Positions 35,142 to 43,802 of a stretch of 64,000 nt of DNA are shown piece by piece. This DNA is from Pseudomonadota bacterium. Its GTDB lineage: Bacteria; Pseudomonadota; Alphaproteobacteria; Acetobacterales; Acetobacteraceae. Both the position numbers and the translations under genes were made by a program. Each line of letters begins with the position of its first letter. The first letter of the stretch is position 1. Under the pieces are notes generated by a model. It made no database searches. It worked only from the letters and a program-made list of their open reading frames with translations, and was not told where the DNA came from. Location: positions 114,076 through 178,075 of the forward strand of contig JAJZVV010000009.1 of the NCBI GenBank assembly GCA_021845595.1. The letters are read 5' to 3'.

Positions 35142-35820
35142 GTCCGAACCTCCTCCTGCCATCGCCGAGGCCCTCCAGCGCGTGCGCGAGCGCATCGGCA
35201 CCGCCGCCGTGCGCGCCGGCCGCCGGGCGGAGGATGTCACGCTCGTGGCCGTCTCCAAAACCCATCCGATCGAAGCCGTGCGCGAGGCCATCCGCGCCGG
35301 CCAATACGTCTTCGGCGAAAATCGCGTGCAGGAAGCGGCGGCGAAGTTCCCGCCCCTGCGCAGCGCATGCCCCACCCTCTCGCTGCACCTCATCGGCCCG
35401 CTCCAGACCAACAAGGTCCGGGACGCGCTTCGTCTGGCCGATGTTATCGAGACCCTGGACCGGCCGCGCCTCGCCGACGCCATCGCCGCTTCCGCCGCCA
35501 GTCTCGGGCGACTGCCGACACTTCTGGTCCAGGTGAATACCGGCGACGAGCCGCAGAAAGCTGGCATCCCGCGCGCCGAGGCGGACGGCTTCATCGCCGA
35601 TTGCCGGGCGCGCTTCGGCCCTGCGCTGGCCGGGCTGATGTGCATCCCTCCGCTCGGCGCCGACCCCGCCCCGCACTTCGCGTGGCTGGCCGATCGCGCC
35701 GCCCGACATGGGCTTGGCCTGCTCTCGATGGGCATGTCCGGCGATTTCGAGACGGCCATCGCCGCCGGCGCGACCCATGTCCGTGTCGGCACCGCCATCT
35801 TCGGCCAGCGCGAGGCCTGA
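35140..35820 (+). CDS. yggS: PLP homeostasis protein (YggS/PROSC family)
   Basis: 226 aa. Lys40 in V-A-V-S-K-T-H-P is the expected PLP-binding residue. Other family motifs are [30 protein letters not shown] and G-T-A-I-F-G. YggS binds PLP without known catalysis and buffers vitamin B6 and amino acid pools. It is divergent from the ThiE-like gene with overlapping start codons, so each gene's ribosome-binding region lies within the other's coding sequence. Confidence 0.95.
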   Translation: MSEPPPAIAEALQRVRERIGTAAVRAGRRAEDVTLVAVSKTHPIEAVREAIRAGQYVFGENRVQEAAAKFPPLRSACPTLSLHLIGPLQTNKVRDALRLADVIETLDRPRLADAIAASAASLGRLPTLLVQVNTGDEPQKAGIPRAEADGFIADCRARFGPALAGLMCIPPLGADPAPHFAWLADRAARHGLGLLSMGMSGDFETAIAAGATHVRVGTAIFGQREA

Positions 35821-36014
35821 TCAGGACGGCCTTGCTCAGCCGGCCACGGCGGCGTATGCGCTCCGCGCCGGCCGAGCCGGACGCGATAGCCGGCGATCCC
35901 GCTCGGCCGGCGTCCTCCACGGCTGCCGCAGCAACGGCTTGATTGAGCGCGTTGATGGAGCCAGCTCCCGACCCCGGGCTTTGGCGTCAGACCGCAGGAA
36001 CGCACGAGGCGCCC

Positions 36015-36068
36015 ATGAGCGAAGGACCGATGCAGCCCCCGGCCAAGCCGAGCGCCCGATGGGCGTGA
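36015..36068 (+). other. Possible 17-codon leader ORF overlapping the kup start
   Basis: A short frame starts at ATG 36015 with a GAGG 5 nt upstream and stops at 36068, ten bases into kup, whose own start (36059) has no good ribosome-binding site. Termination of the leader could feed ribosomes to kup by coupling. The alternative is that it is a chance ORF. The rest of the interval 35821-36058 shows no other clear element. Confidence 0.3.
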
Positions 36069-37951
36069 GCACCATCGACGCTCGGGTATCGGGCGGGTCC
36101 CTGCGTCTGGCCAGCCTGATCGGCGTGCTCGGTGTTGTCTATGGCGATATCGGCACCAGTCCGCTCTACGCGCTGAAGGCGAGCCTCGAGCATTTCCGCC
36201 ATCACGGCATCGGCTCGACCGAGGTGCTCGGCGTCCTCTCCATGATCTTCTGGGCCCTCGTCCTGACCGTCACCGTCAAATATGTGCTGCTGGTGATGCG
36301 TGCCGATAACCGGGGCGAAGGCGGCATCCTGGCGCTGATGGCGCTGGCGCAACGGGTCTCGGTCCGGCCCTCCACGCGCGCTGCCCTCGCTCTGATCGGG
36401 ATCGTCGGCGCCAGCCTGTTCTTCGGTGATGGCGTCATCACACCGGCGATTTCGGTCCTCTCTGCCGTCGAAGGGCTGGAGGTTTCGGCGCCTGCGCTGA
36501 AGGACTTCGTGCTGCCGCTTTGTGCGGTCGTCATCGTCGCGCTGTTCGTTGTGCAATCGCGCGGCACCGGGCGGGTGGGGCGGGTTTTCGGGCCGGTGAT
36601 GGTCGTCTGGTTCCTGCTCATCGGTGCCTTTGGCATCCTCGCGATCGCGCGTCACCCGTTCGTGCTCGCCGCGATCTCACCCTCCTACGCAGCCACGCTC
36701 TGCGTGCGTGATTCCTGGCTCGCCTTCATCGTGCTCGGCTCCGTCGTGCTCGCCGTCACGGGGGCCGAAGCGCTCTATGCCGATATGGGCCATTTCGGTG
36801 CCCGGCCGATCAAGTTCGCCTGGCTCAGCCTCGTCCTGCCGTCGCTCACGCTCAATTATTTCGGTCAGGGCGCGCTCATCTTCGCCGACCCCGCGGCGCT
36901 GGAGAACCCGTTCTACCTGCTGGTTCCCGCGCCGCTGCGATTGGCAATGGTGGTGCTGGCAACGTTCGCCACCGTCATCGCCAGCCAGTCAGTGATTTCC
37001 GGTGCCTTCTCCTTGGCACGCCAATGCATGCAGCTCGGCTATCTGCCGCGCATGACGGTGCTTCACACCGGCGAGACCGAGGAGGGGCAGATCTACGTTC
37101 CGCAGATCAACGGCTCGCTCGCGGTCGCGGTGCTGATCCTGGTCTTCGCCTTCAAATCGAGCGACAGCCTGGCCTCCGCCTATGGCATCGCCGTCACCGG
37201 GACATTCTTCTGCACCGGGCTGCTGGCGATGGTCGTCTTCCGCCGCCAGTTCCGCTGGTCACGCGCCGCCACCATCGCGGTATTCGGTTTCTTCCTCGTG
37301 CTGGATTTCATCTTTTTTGCCGCGAACACGCTCAAGGTGGTGGAGGGCGGATGGGTGCCGTTGGCCGTCGGCATCGCACTGCTGGCGCTGATGACCGCCT
37401 GGCATCGTGGTCGCGAACTGCTGCTGGCACGCTGGCAGCAGGACAGTCTGCCGCTCGCTTCCTTCCTTGCCCGCCTGCCGCAATCGCGGATCGTCCGCGT
37501 CCAGGGTACCGCGATCTTTCTGACCGGTAATCCCGACTACGTGCCCAACGCGCTACTGCACAATCTCAAGCACAACAAGGTCCTGCACGAACGCGTCCTG
37601 CTCGTGACCGTGAACAACATCGACGAGCCGGAAGTGGCGCCCGACCATCGCACCGAGGTTACCGAGCTGGCACCGGGAATCCATCGCGTCATCATCCGCT
37701 ACGGCTTCACCGAGAGCCCGAACATCCCGCGCGTGTTGGAGACCCTGCAAGAGCACGGTGTGCCGTTCGACCCGATGCAGGCGAGCTATTTCCTCGGCCG
37801 GGAAACCATCGTGCCGGCGACGGTACCGAAAATGCCGGTCTGGCGGCTGTGGCTGTTCCTGGTGATGGCGCGCAACGCCGTTTCCGCCACCGAGTTCTTC
37901 CGCATTCCCTCCGATCGCGTCGTCGAACTCGGCGTGCGGGTGGCGATCTGA
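36059..37951 (+). CDS. kup: Low-affinity potassium uptake transporter
   Basis: 630 aa, usual Kup length. The N-terminus shows [21 protein letters not shown], the family signature, followed by about 12 membrane helices and a C-terminal cytosolic domain (about 450-630). Kup imports K+ with protons and works at low pH, which would suit an acid-tolerant acetic-acid-type bacterium (an inference). Confidence 0.95.
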   Translation: MGVSTIDARVSGGSLRLASLIGVLGVVYGDIGTSPLYALKASLEHFRHHGIGSTEVLGVLSMIFWALVLTVTVKYVLLVMRADNRGEGGILALMALAQRVSVRPSTRAALALIGIVGASLFFGDGVITPAISVLSAVEGLEVSAPALKDFVLPLCAVVIVALFVVQSRGTGRVGRVFGPVMVVWFLLIGAFGILAIARHPFVLAAISPSYAATLCVRDSWLAFIVLGSVVLAVTGAEALYADMGHFGARPIKFAWLSLVLPSLTLNYFGQGALIFADPAALENPFYLLVPAPLRLAMVVLATFATVIASQSVISGAFSLARQCMQLGYLPRMTVLHTGETEEGQIYVPQINGSLAVAVLILVFAFKSSDSLASAYGIAVTGTFFCTGLLAMVVFRRQFRWSRAATIAVFGFFLVLDFIFFAANTLKVVEGGWVPLAVGIALLALMTAWHRGRELLLARWQQDSLPLASFLARLPQSRIVRVQGTAIFLTGNPDYVPNALLHNLKHNKVLHERVLLVTVNNIDEPEVAPDHRTEVTELAPGIHRVIIRYGFTESPNIPRVLETLQEHGVPFDPMQASYFLGRETIVPATVPKMPVWRLWLFLVMARNAVSATEFFRIPSDRVVELGVRVAI

Positions 37952-37957
37952 GGCCGA

Positions 37958-38398
37958 TCAGAACGGACGCACGATCACCATGGTCACGATGATCAGCATC
38001 AATATCGTCGGCACTTCGTTGGCGATGCGATAGAACCGCGCCGGCCGCCGGTTGCGGTCCTCGAGGAAATCCTTCCGCCAACGCGACAGGGCGCCGTGGA
38101 ATCCGGCCATCAGCAGCACCGCGGCGAGCTTGACGTGCCACCAATGGTCGGCGCGCCAGTTCAGCACCCCCGGCGTCAACGCCATCGTCAACCCGAAGGC
38201 CCAGCTTGCCATCATCGCCGGATTGATGATCTGCTTGAACAAGCGCCGCTCCATCACCTTGAAGCGCTCGCTCTCGGAACTGCCCGGTGTCAGGTCACAA
38301 TGATACACGTAGAGCCGCGGCAGATAGAACATCCCGGCCATCCAGGCGATGACGGACGCCACGTGCAGCGCCTTGATCCATGGATAGATCGCGCTCAT
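37958..38398 (-). CDS. hemJ: Protoporphyrinogen IX oxidase, HemJ type
   Basis: 146 aa with four membrane helices. Conserved HemJ residues are seen: A-L-H-V at 10-13 with His12, R-L-Y-V-Y-H near 28-33, and H-W-W-H-V-K near 85-90. HemJ oxidises protoporphyrinogen in bacteria lacking HemG/HemY. Its start overlaps the stop of hemH (ATGA at 38395-38398), so haem synthesis steps are coupled: HemE, HemH, HemJ in transcription order. Confidence 0.95.
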   Translation of the reverse strand: MSAIYPWIKALHVASVIAWMAGMFYLPRLYVYHCDLTPGSSESERFKVMERRLFKQIINPAMMASWAFGLTMALTPGVLNWRADHWWHVKLAAVLLMAGFHGALSRWRKDFLEDRNRRPARFYRIANEVPTILMLIIVTMVIVRPF

Positions 38399-39498
38399 GC
38401 CGCCCACTCCCTGGCGATCGCCGCACGGGCGAACGGGCAGGCCCCGTGCGGGTCGGCGCAGACCCGCCCACCCGCGTCGCTGCACAGCCCCGGCCCGCGC
38501 GCCAGTGCCCGGCGCACGATATCCGCCAAGGCGACGATGAAAGCTGGATCGTCGTTCGGCGCCGGTACGCGATAATACCCCCTGACCCCATCCTTGCGTG
38601 CTACCGCGGCATACTCGACGTCGAGCTCGACGAGTGTTTCCGAATGATCGGAAACGAACGCGATCGGCACGACTACGACCGCCGCGCCATCACGCCCGGC
38701 CCGCGCGAGTTCGGCCTCCGTGCTCGGCTGCAGCCATTGTTGCGGCGTGGCACGCGACTGATAGCACACCACATGGTCGAGCTCTGGAATCCCCAGCGCG
38801 GCGACCACGCCCCCGACCGTCGTCTCGATCTGCGCCTGATACGGATCACCAGCCCTGACGATCGTCTCGGGCAGCCCGTGCGCGGAGAACAGCACGCGCA
38901 CCTTCGCCCCCGCACCCTGTTCCACCCGGGCCTGGTCATAGCGTGTGCGCACCTGTGCCGCGATCGCGGCGAGATAGGCGGGATCCGTATGCCAGCAGCA
39001 CAGCGTCGTCACCGGCTTGACGAGCCCGACCTGCGCCGCCGCTTCCCGCCACGCCGTCAGCGAACTCCCGGTCGTCGTGGTCGAGAACTGCGGGTAGAGC
39101 GGCAGCAGCAGCACATGGTCCGGGTTCCACGCCTTCACCGCCCGCGCCGCCGCGCGGCTGAACGGATGCCAATAGCGCATGGCAATGAAGCTCTGCACCT
39201 CGATCTCCGGCAGCGCCGCAGTGAGCGCGCTGGCCTGACGCCTGGTCAGCTCCAGCAGCGGCGAAGCCCCGCCGAGGAGGGCGTAGTTCTCGCGGGCCGG
39301 CTTCACCCGCGCGCGAGCAATGATCCGCGCCAGGAACGGGCGAATGAAGAACGGCACCCGCAGGATCGCCGGATCCGTGAACAGGTTCATCAGGAACGGC
39401 CGCACCGCCGCGAGGGAGTCCGGACCGCCCAGATTGAACAGCACGATGGCGACTTTGGGCGGGCGGGTTCCGTTCGGGGCGCTCATCACGCTCGACAT
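38395..39498 (-). CDS. hemH: Ferrochelatase
   Basis: 367 aa from ATG 39498 (ATG 39486 is an alternative). The sequence shows V-L-F-N-L-G-G-P-D near the N-terminus, M-R-Y-W-H-P-F, L-P-L-Y-P-Q-F-S near 127-134, F-S-A-H-G-L-P near 210-216, and V-V-P-I-A-F-V-S-D-H-S-E-T-L. The C-terminal tail has three cysteines in L-C-S-D-A-G-G-R-V-C-A-D-P-H-G-A-C-P. Some bacterial ferrochelatases, including that of Caulobacter, carry a [2Fe-2S] cluster; these residues may be its ligands. It inserts Fe2+ into protoporphyrin IX. Confidence 0.95.
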   Translation of the reverse strand: MSSVMSAPNGTRPPKVAIVLFNLGGPDSLAAVRPFLMNLFTDPAILRVPFFIRPFLARIIARARVKPARENYALLGGASPLLELTRRQASALTAALPEIEVQSFIAMRYWHPFSRAAARAVKAWNPDHVLLLPLYPQFSTTTTGSSLTAWREAAAQVGLVKPVTTLCCWHTDPAYLAAIAAQVRTRYDQARVEQGAGAKVRVLFSAHGLPETIVRAGDPYQAQIETTVGGVVAALGIPELDHVVCYQSRATPQQWLQPSTEAELARAGRDGAAVVVVPIAFVSDHSETLVELDVEYAAVARKDGVRGYYRVPAPNDDPAFIVALADIVRRALARGPGLCSDAGGRVCADPHGACPFARAAIAREWAA

Positions 39499-39517
39499 GG
39501 CCTCCGTCACCCGCGCG

Positions 39518-40540
39518 TCAAGCCGCGCGTATCCGGGCGAGCAGCGCCGCGACATGCTCGGGCGGCGTCTCCGGCACGATGCCGTGGCCGAGATTGAACA
39601 GGTGCGCCCGCCCGCGCAGCGCGGCTAGAATCCCATCCGTCTCCCGAGCCAGCGCATCGCCACCGGCGAGGAGGGCCATCGGATCGAGATTACCCTGCAG
39701 GGCCACGGTCGTCGGCACCATCCGCGCCGCCACAGCCGGGTCCGTCGCCGTATCCATCCCGACAGCGTCGAACCCCGTCACGGCGGCATATTCCCCGATC
39801 AGCGCCCCAGCCAGCCGAGGAAACCCGATCAGCTTCACCGCTGGAAATCGCTTCTGCAATGCGGCAGCGATCCGCTGCGCCGGAGCGATGGCGTACCTGC
39901 GGAACAGATTCGGCGGCAGGATGCCGCCCCAGCTCTCGAACAGCATGACCGTCTCCGCCCCCGCCTCGATCTGCGCCCCGAGATAGGTAATGGTTGCCTC
40001 GGTCAGACGCCTGATCAGCCGGTCGAAAGCGCCAGGCTCGCCATGCGCGAGCAGCCGGGTGCGGGGAAACTCACCGCCACCGCGCCCATCCACCATGTAG
40101 CACGCGACGGTGAAGGGCCCGCCAGCGAAGCCGATCAGCGCCGCTGCCTCGGGCAACCCGGCGCGGACGAGACGCACGGTCTCGAGGATCGGCGCAATGG
40201 CCGCAGGCAAGCGCTCGGCATCGAGACGGTCGATATCAGCCAACTCGAGCGGCGGCAGCCGCGGACCCTCGCCCTCGGCAAACCGCAGCCCATAGCCCAT
40301 CGCCCAGGGCAGCATGAGGATGTCGCTGAACAGGATCGCGGCATCGAGACCGAAGCGGCGTAGCGGCTGCAGTGTCACCTCGGCGGCGAGCGCGGGTGAG
40401 GTGCAGAGGGTGATGAAATCCCCCGCCTGGGCCCGCACGGCCCGGTATTCCGGCAGATAGCGCCCGGCCTGACGCATCAGCCAGACCGGGGGCGGGAACA
40501 GGCTCTCGCCGGCGAGAACGCGCAGCAACGGTTTGGTCAT
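39518..40540 (-). CDS. hemE: Uroporphyrinogen decarboxylase
   Basis: 340 aa. ATG 40540 has a GAGG about 8 nt upstream. Signature motifs are P-V-W-L-M-R-Q-A-G-R-Y-L-P-E-Y-R-A near 18-34 and G-F-A-G-G-P-F-T-V near 141-149. It makes coproporphyrinogen III. It begins a minus-strand hemE-hemH-hemJ run, with its promoter in the predicted replication origin region. Confidence 0.96.
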   Translation of the reverse strand: MTKPLLRVLAGESLFPPPVWLMRQAGRYLPEYRAVRAQAGDFITLCTSPALAAEVTLQPLRRFGLDAAILFSDILMLPWAMGYGLRFAEGEGPRLPPLELADIDRLDAERLPAAIAPILETVRLVRAGLPEAAALIGFAGGPFTVACYMVDGRGGGEFPRTRLLAHGEPGAFDRLIRRLTEATITYLGAQIEAGAETVMLFESWGGILPPNLFRRYAIAPAQRIAAALQKRFPAVKLIGFPRLAGALIGEYAAVTGFDAVGMDTATDPAVAARMVPTTVALQGNLDPMALLAGGDALARETDGILAALRGRAHLFNLGHGIVPETPPEHVAALLARIRAA

Positions 40541-40887
40541 CTCTCGCACCTCACGTCCAGCGCGCCTCTACAGCGCATGGCGACGAAAGGCAACCAGGCC
40601 GTCTCTTCAGAAAAACAAAGTGACTTGAAGATTCTTGAAGCGATGGTTGTTGGACCCTGTGGATCCCGGGGTACCGATCATGCTGGAGTCCATCCACCAA
40701 TTTATCCACATCAACATCGCGATGGCCGCTGCTGTTTTTCCCGCCGATTGCGGACCATCCCGACTTGCCGGTCGGAGGCGGCGGCGTTCGTCCCGATGTA
40801 CCGCCGAGAGTCCGGTTGTCCCCCTGTTTCCCTCCGGGCCGGGCGGCGATGGGTGGCAGGGCGAGTTATCCCCGCTATGCTGGCGCC
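40541..40887. other. oriC: Predicted chromosomal replication origin (hemE-ppsR intergenic region)
   Basis: This 347-bp gap separates divergent hemE and ppsR (DUF299), the genes that flank the origin in Caulobacter and Rickettsia. It holds a perfect DnaA box TTATCCACA at 40702-40710, 7-of-9 matches at 40658-40666 (minus strand) and 40866-40874, and a weaker one at 40690-40698. An AT-rich stretch at 40606-40650 (29 of 45 bases A/T by count) could be the unwinding element and contains CTTGAAG twice, 10 bp apart (40624 and 40634). Promoters for both flanking genes must also lie here. No gene is seen. Confidence 0.6.
40702..40710 (+). promoter_or_regulatory. Perfect DnaA box
   Basis: TTATCCACA matches the consensus exactly. 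It lies in the middle of the predicted origin, about 50 bp from the AT-rich stretch and 36 bp from a 7-of-9 match on the opposite strand. Confidence 0.7.
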
Positions 40888-41751
40888 ATGAACACCCTGC
40901 GGATGAACCTGCATCTCGTTTCCGACGCCACCGGCGAGACGCTGAACTCGATCGCGCGCGCCTCGGTGGCCCAGTTCGACAATGTGCAGGTGGTCCATCA
41001 TCGCTGGTCGCTGATCCGGACCAGACTGCAGCTCCATCGCGTCATCGAGGGCATCGAGTCCGAACCCGGGCCGGTGCTGTCAAGCATGATGGACCGGGCG
41101 CTGCGGGGCGATCTGGAGACGTTCTGCGCCCGCATCGGCATCCCGGTGCTGCATGTGCTCGATCCGGTCATTGCCATGTTGCAGGATCAGATCGGCGAGC
41201 AGGCGATGGCACGCCCGGGCCGCCAATACGTGCTCGATGCCGACTATTTCCGCCGCATCGATGCCATCCACTACGTGCTTGCCCATGACGATGGTCAGGC
41301 ACAGGCCGGCATCGCCGAGGCCGATGTGTGCCTCGTCGGCGTTTCCCGTTCCTCGAAGACGCCGACGTGTTTCTATCTGGCCAATCGCGGCATCAAGGCG
41401 GCCAATATCCCACTGGTGCCGGGCCTGCCGGAGCCGGAGGGACTGGCTGGCGTGCGCTGCCCGGTGATCGGGCTCACGCTCGATGCTCGTGCCCTGATCG
41501 AGATCCGCCGGCATCGGCTCCGTCTCATCGGTGCCGCGCCGCCCAACCGTCATGACAGCAACGAATATGTCGACGAGGAGTCGGTGCAGGCGGAGCTCCT
41601 CTGGGCGCGGCGGCTCTGCGCCCGCCATGGCTGGCCGGTGATCGACGTCACCCGCCGCTCGATCGAGGAGACGGCAGCGACGGTGGTTCAGCTCATGGAC
41701 GCCTGGCACGCGCGCCGCCGCAAACAGCCCGAGGCTGGCTCCGAGCCATGA
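40888..41751 (+). CDS. ppsR: PEP synthase / PPDK regulatory kinase-phosphorylase (DUF299)
   Basis: 287 aa. The N-terminus [12 protein letters not shown] is the family signature, and the P-loop [10 protein letters not shown] is at 151-160. PpsR-type proteins phosphorylate a Thr of PEP synthase or pyruvate phosphate dikinase with ADP and reverse this by phosphorolysis, controlling gluconeogenesis. It begins next to the predicted origin and overlaps maf by 4 nt (ATGA at 41748-41751). Confidence 0.93.
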   Translation: MNTLRMNLHLVSDATGETLNSIARASVAQFDNVQVVHHRWSLIRTRLQLHRVIEGIESEPGPVLSSMMDRALRGDLETFCARIGIPVLHVLDPVIAMLQDQIGEQAMARPGRQYVLDADYFRRIDAIHYVLAHDDGQAQAGIAEADVCLVGVSRSSKTPTCFYLANRGIKAANIPLVPGLPEPEGLAGVRCPVIGLTLDARALIEIRRHRLRLIGAAPPNRHDSNEYVDEESVQAELLWARRLCARHGWPVIDVTRRSIEETAATVVQLMDAWHARRRKQPEAGSEP

Positions 41752-42371
41752 CGGCGCCGTCGCTGCAAGCGCCGACACCCGCGCTGATCCTGGCCAGCGC
41801 CTCGTCGGCCCGGCGCGCCTTGCTCGCGGCGTGCGGGCTGGTGTTTCGTGCCCTTCCCGCCGCGGTGGACGAGCAGGCGCTGAAGCAAGCCGCCCGCCGC
41901 GAGGGGGCGAGCGCCGGCGATGCTGCGCTGCTGCTCGCCGAAACCAAGGCCCAGCGGTTGTCTCGGCGCAATCCCGAGGCGCTGGTCATCGGCGCCGACC
42001 AGATCCTGGTCCAGGATACGACTTGGTTCGACAAGCCAACCGACAAAGCGGCCGCGCGTGCCCAGCTCCAGACCCTGCGCGGTCAATGGCACGTGTTGGA
42101 GACGGCCGTGATCTGCGTCGTCGCTGGCCAGCGCGTCTGGCACCATCTGGCGCGGCCCCGGCTCCATATGCGGTCATTTTCCGAGGCCGCGCTCGAGGCC
42201 TATCTTGCGATCGAAGGCGAACATCTCACCGGCAGCGTCGGTGCCTACCGGCTGGAAGGTCCGGGAGCGCTTTTGTTCGATTGCGTTGAGGGCGAGCATA
42301 GCGCTATCCTTGGCCTACCCTTGCTGCCGCTGCTCGGGTTCCTGCGTCAGCGCGGGGTGCTGCTCGACTGA
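41748..42371 (+). CDS. maf: Maf/YceF nucleotide pyrophosphatase
   Basis: 207 aa. It shows L-A-S-A-S-S-A-R-R near residues 15-23, G-A-D-Q-I-L near 82-87 with the catalytic Asp, and V-G-A-Y-R-L-E-G near 164-171. Maf proteins hydrolyse non-canonical or modified NTPs to the monophosphate. In many alphaproteobacteria ppsR and maf are followed by aroE, coaE and dnaQ; here an unrelated MFS gene on the opposite strand follows, so the run is broken. Confidence 0.9.
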   Translation: MTAPSLQAPTPALILASASSARRALLAACGLVFRALPAAVDEQALKQAARREGASAGDAALLLAETKAQRLSRRNPEALVIGADQILVQDTTWFDKPTDKAAARAQLQTLRGQWHVLETAVICVVAGQRVWHHLARPRLHMRSFSEAALEAYLAIEGEHLTGSVGAYRLEGPGALLFDCVEGEHSAILGLPLLPLLGFLRQRGVLLD

Positions 42372-42394
42372 GCCTCACGGCCGGCCGACGGGAG

Positions 42395-43663
42395 TTACCC
42401 TGCCTCGGTTGCGAGCGCCGGCACCGGCGCGCGGCCTCGCCCGATCAGCATCACCAGCACGGAAGCGAGGAGGCACAGGCCGCCGGAAATGGTAAAAGCG
42501 AGTGCGTAAGTGCCGAGGCCGACGCGCGTGAGCCCGGCGAGCCAAGCCGCTGCGGCGGCGCCGAGCTGGTGCGAGGCCGCGATCCAGCCGAAAAACACCG
42601 GTGCCCGCTGTTCGCCGAAGCTGCGCGCTGCCAGCCGAACGGTCGGCGGCACGGTGGCGATCCAGTCCAGCCCGTAGAACACCGCGAACAGCGACAGGCC
42701 CCAGAACGACCACTGAAACGCGAACGGGAGGTAGAGCAGCGACAGACCGCGCAAGCCGTAATACCAGGCCAGCAGCGAGCGGTTGTCCAGCCGATCGGAG
42801 AGCCAGCCCGAGCCGGTGGTGCCGGCAAGGTCGAGAACGCCCATGGCCGCCAGCAGGCTCGCTCCGGTCACGGCCGGAATGCCGTAATCGACGCAGGCCG
42901 GGATCAGATGGGTGCCGATCAGCCCGTTGGTCGAGGCGCCGCAAATGAAGAAGCTGCCGGCGAGCAGCCAGAAATCCCGGCTCCGCGCCCCGGTGGCCAG
43001 GGCGGACAACGCGGTTCCGAGCGGGTTGGCCCGGCGCACCGCTGGTTCCACGACCTCCCCGCCATAGGGCGGAATGCCGAGATCGGCCGGCTCGTCGCGC
43101 ATCACCAGCGCAACCAGCGGAATCATCAGTGCCGCCGCCGCGGCGATGGTGACCGATACCGCCCGCCAGCCATAGACTTCCGCCAGGCGGGCCAGCACCG
43201 GCAGGAACACGAGCTGGCCGGTCGCGGTGCTGGCGGTCAGAATTCCCATCACCAGCCCACGGCGCACGGCGAACCACCGTGCCGCCACCGTCGCGCCCAG
43301 AACGAGCGCAATAACTCCCGAGCCGACGCCGACGACGGCCCCCCAGAGCAGGGCAAGCTGCCAGGGCGCACGCATCCGCGTGGTGAGCGCAACGCCGGTG
43401 GCGATCAGCGCCAGCGCCAGCACCATGCAGCGGCGCAAGCCGAAGCGTTGCAGCAGCGCCGCCGCGAACGGACCGGCAAGGCCGTAGAGCAGGATGTTGA
43501 GCGCGATGGCGAAGGAGATGGTCGCGTTCGACCAGCCGAATTCGCGCTCCAGCGGCACGATCAGCACCCCCGGCGCAGCGCGGGTGCCGGCCCCGACGAG
43601 CAGCGTGACGAAGGTGATGCCCAGCACCACCCAGGCATAGTGCAGGCGCGGGCGCCCGTTCAT
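42395..43663 (-). CDS. MFS transporter (monocarboxylate/OFA-like)
   Basis: 422 aa from ATG 43663, with about 12 membrane helices. The A-W-V-V-L-G-I-T-F-V beginning, R-A-A-P-G-V-L-I-V-P-L-E-R-E-F-G-W near 28-44 and an R-F-G-L-R-R loop resemble MFS members of the monocarboxylate/oxalate-formate type. It lies 139 nt downstream of the acyl-CoA ligase gene on the same strand, so it may supply the catabolic operon with an acid substrate. The substrate is not known. Confidence 0.8.
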   Translation of the reverse strand: MNGRPRLHYAWVVLGITFVTLLVGAGTRAAPGVLIVPLEREFGWSNATISFAIALNILLYGLAGPFAAALLQRFGLRRCMVLALALIATGVALTTRMRAPWQLALLWGAVVGVGSGVIALVLGATVAARWFAVRRGLVMGILTASTATGQLVFLPVLARLAEVYGWRAVSVTIAAAAALMIPLVALVMRDEPADLGIPPYGGEVVEPAVRRANPLGTALSALATGARSRDFWLLAGSFFICGASTNGLIGTHLIPACVDYGIPAVTGASLLAAMGVLDLAGTTGSGWLSDRLDNRSLLAWYYGLRGLSLLYLPFAFQWSFWGLSLFAVFYGLDWIATVPPTVRLAARSFGEQRAPVFFGWIAASHQLGAAAAAWLAGLTRVGLGTYALAFTISGGLCLLASVLVMLIGRGRAPVPALATEAG

Positions 43664-43802
43664 GCTCAACCCCCCACCGATCAGCCACCAGCATCCGCCA
43701 TACCAGAAAATCAGCGGCGTGACGTTGGCCCGCGTGCAGGTTTGCCATGGCCCAATCGCGGGGCAGCGCGACCCTTCTCCATCGCCGCGCCCGGGCGAGC
43801 GA

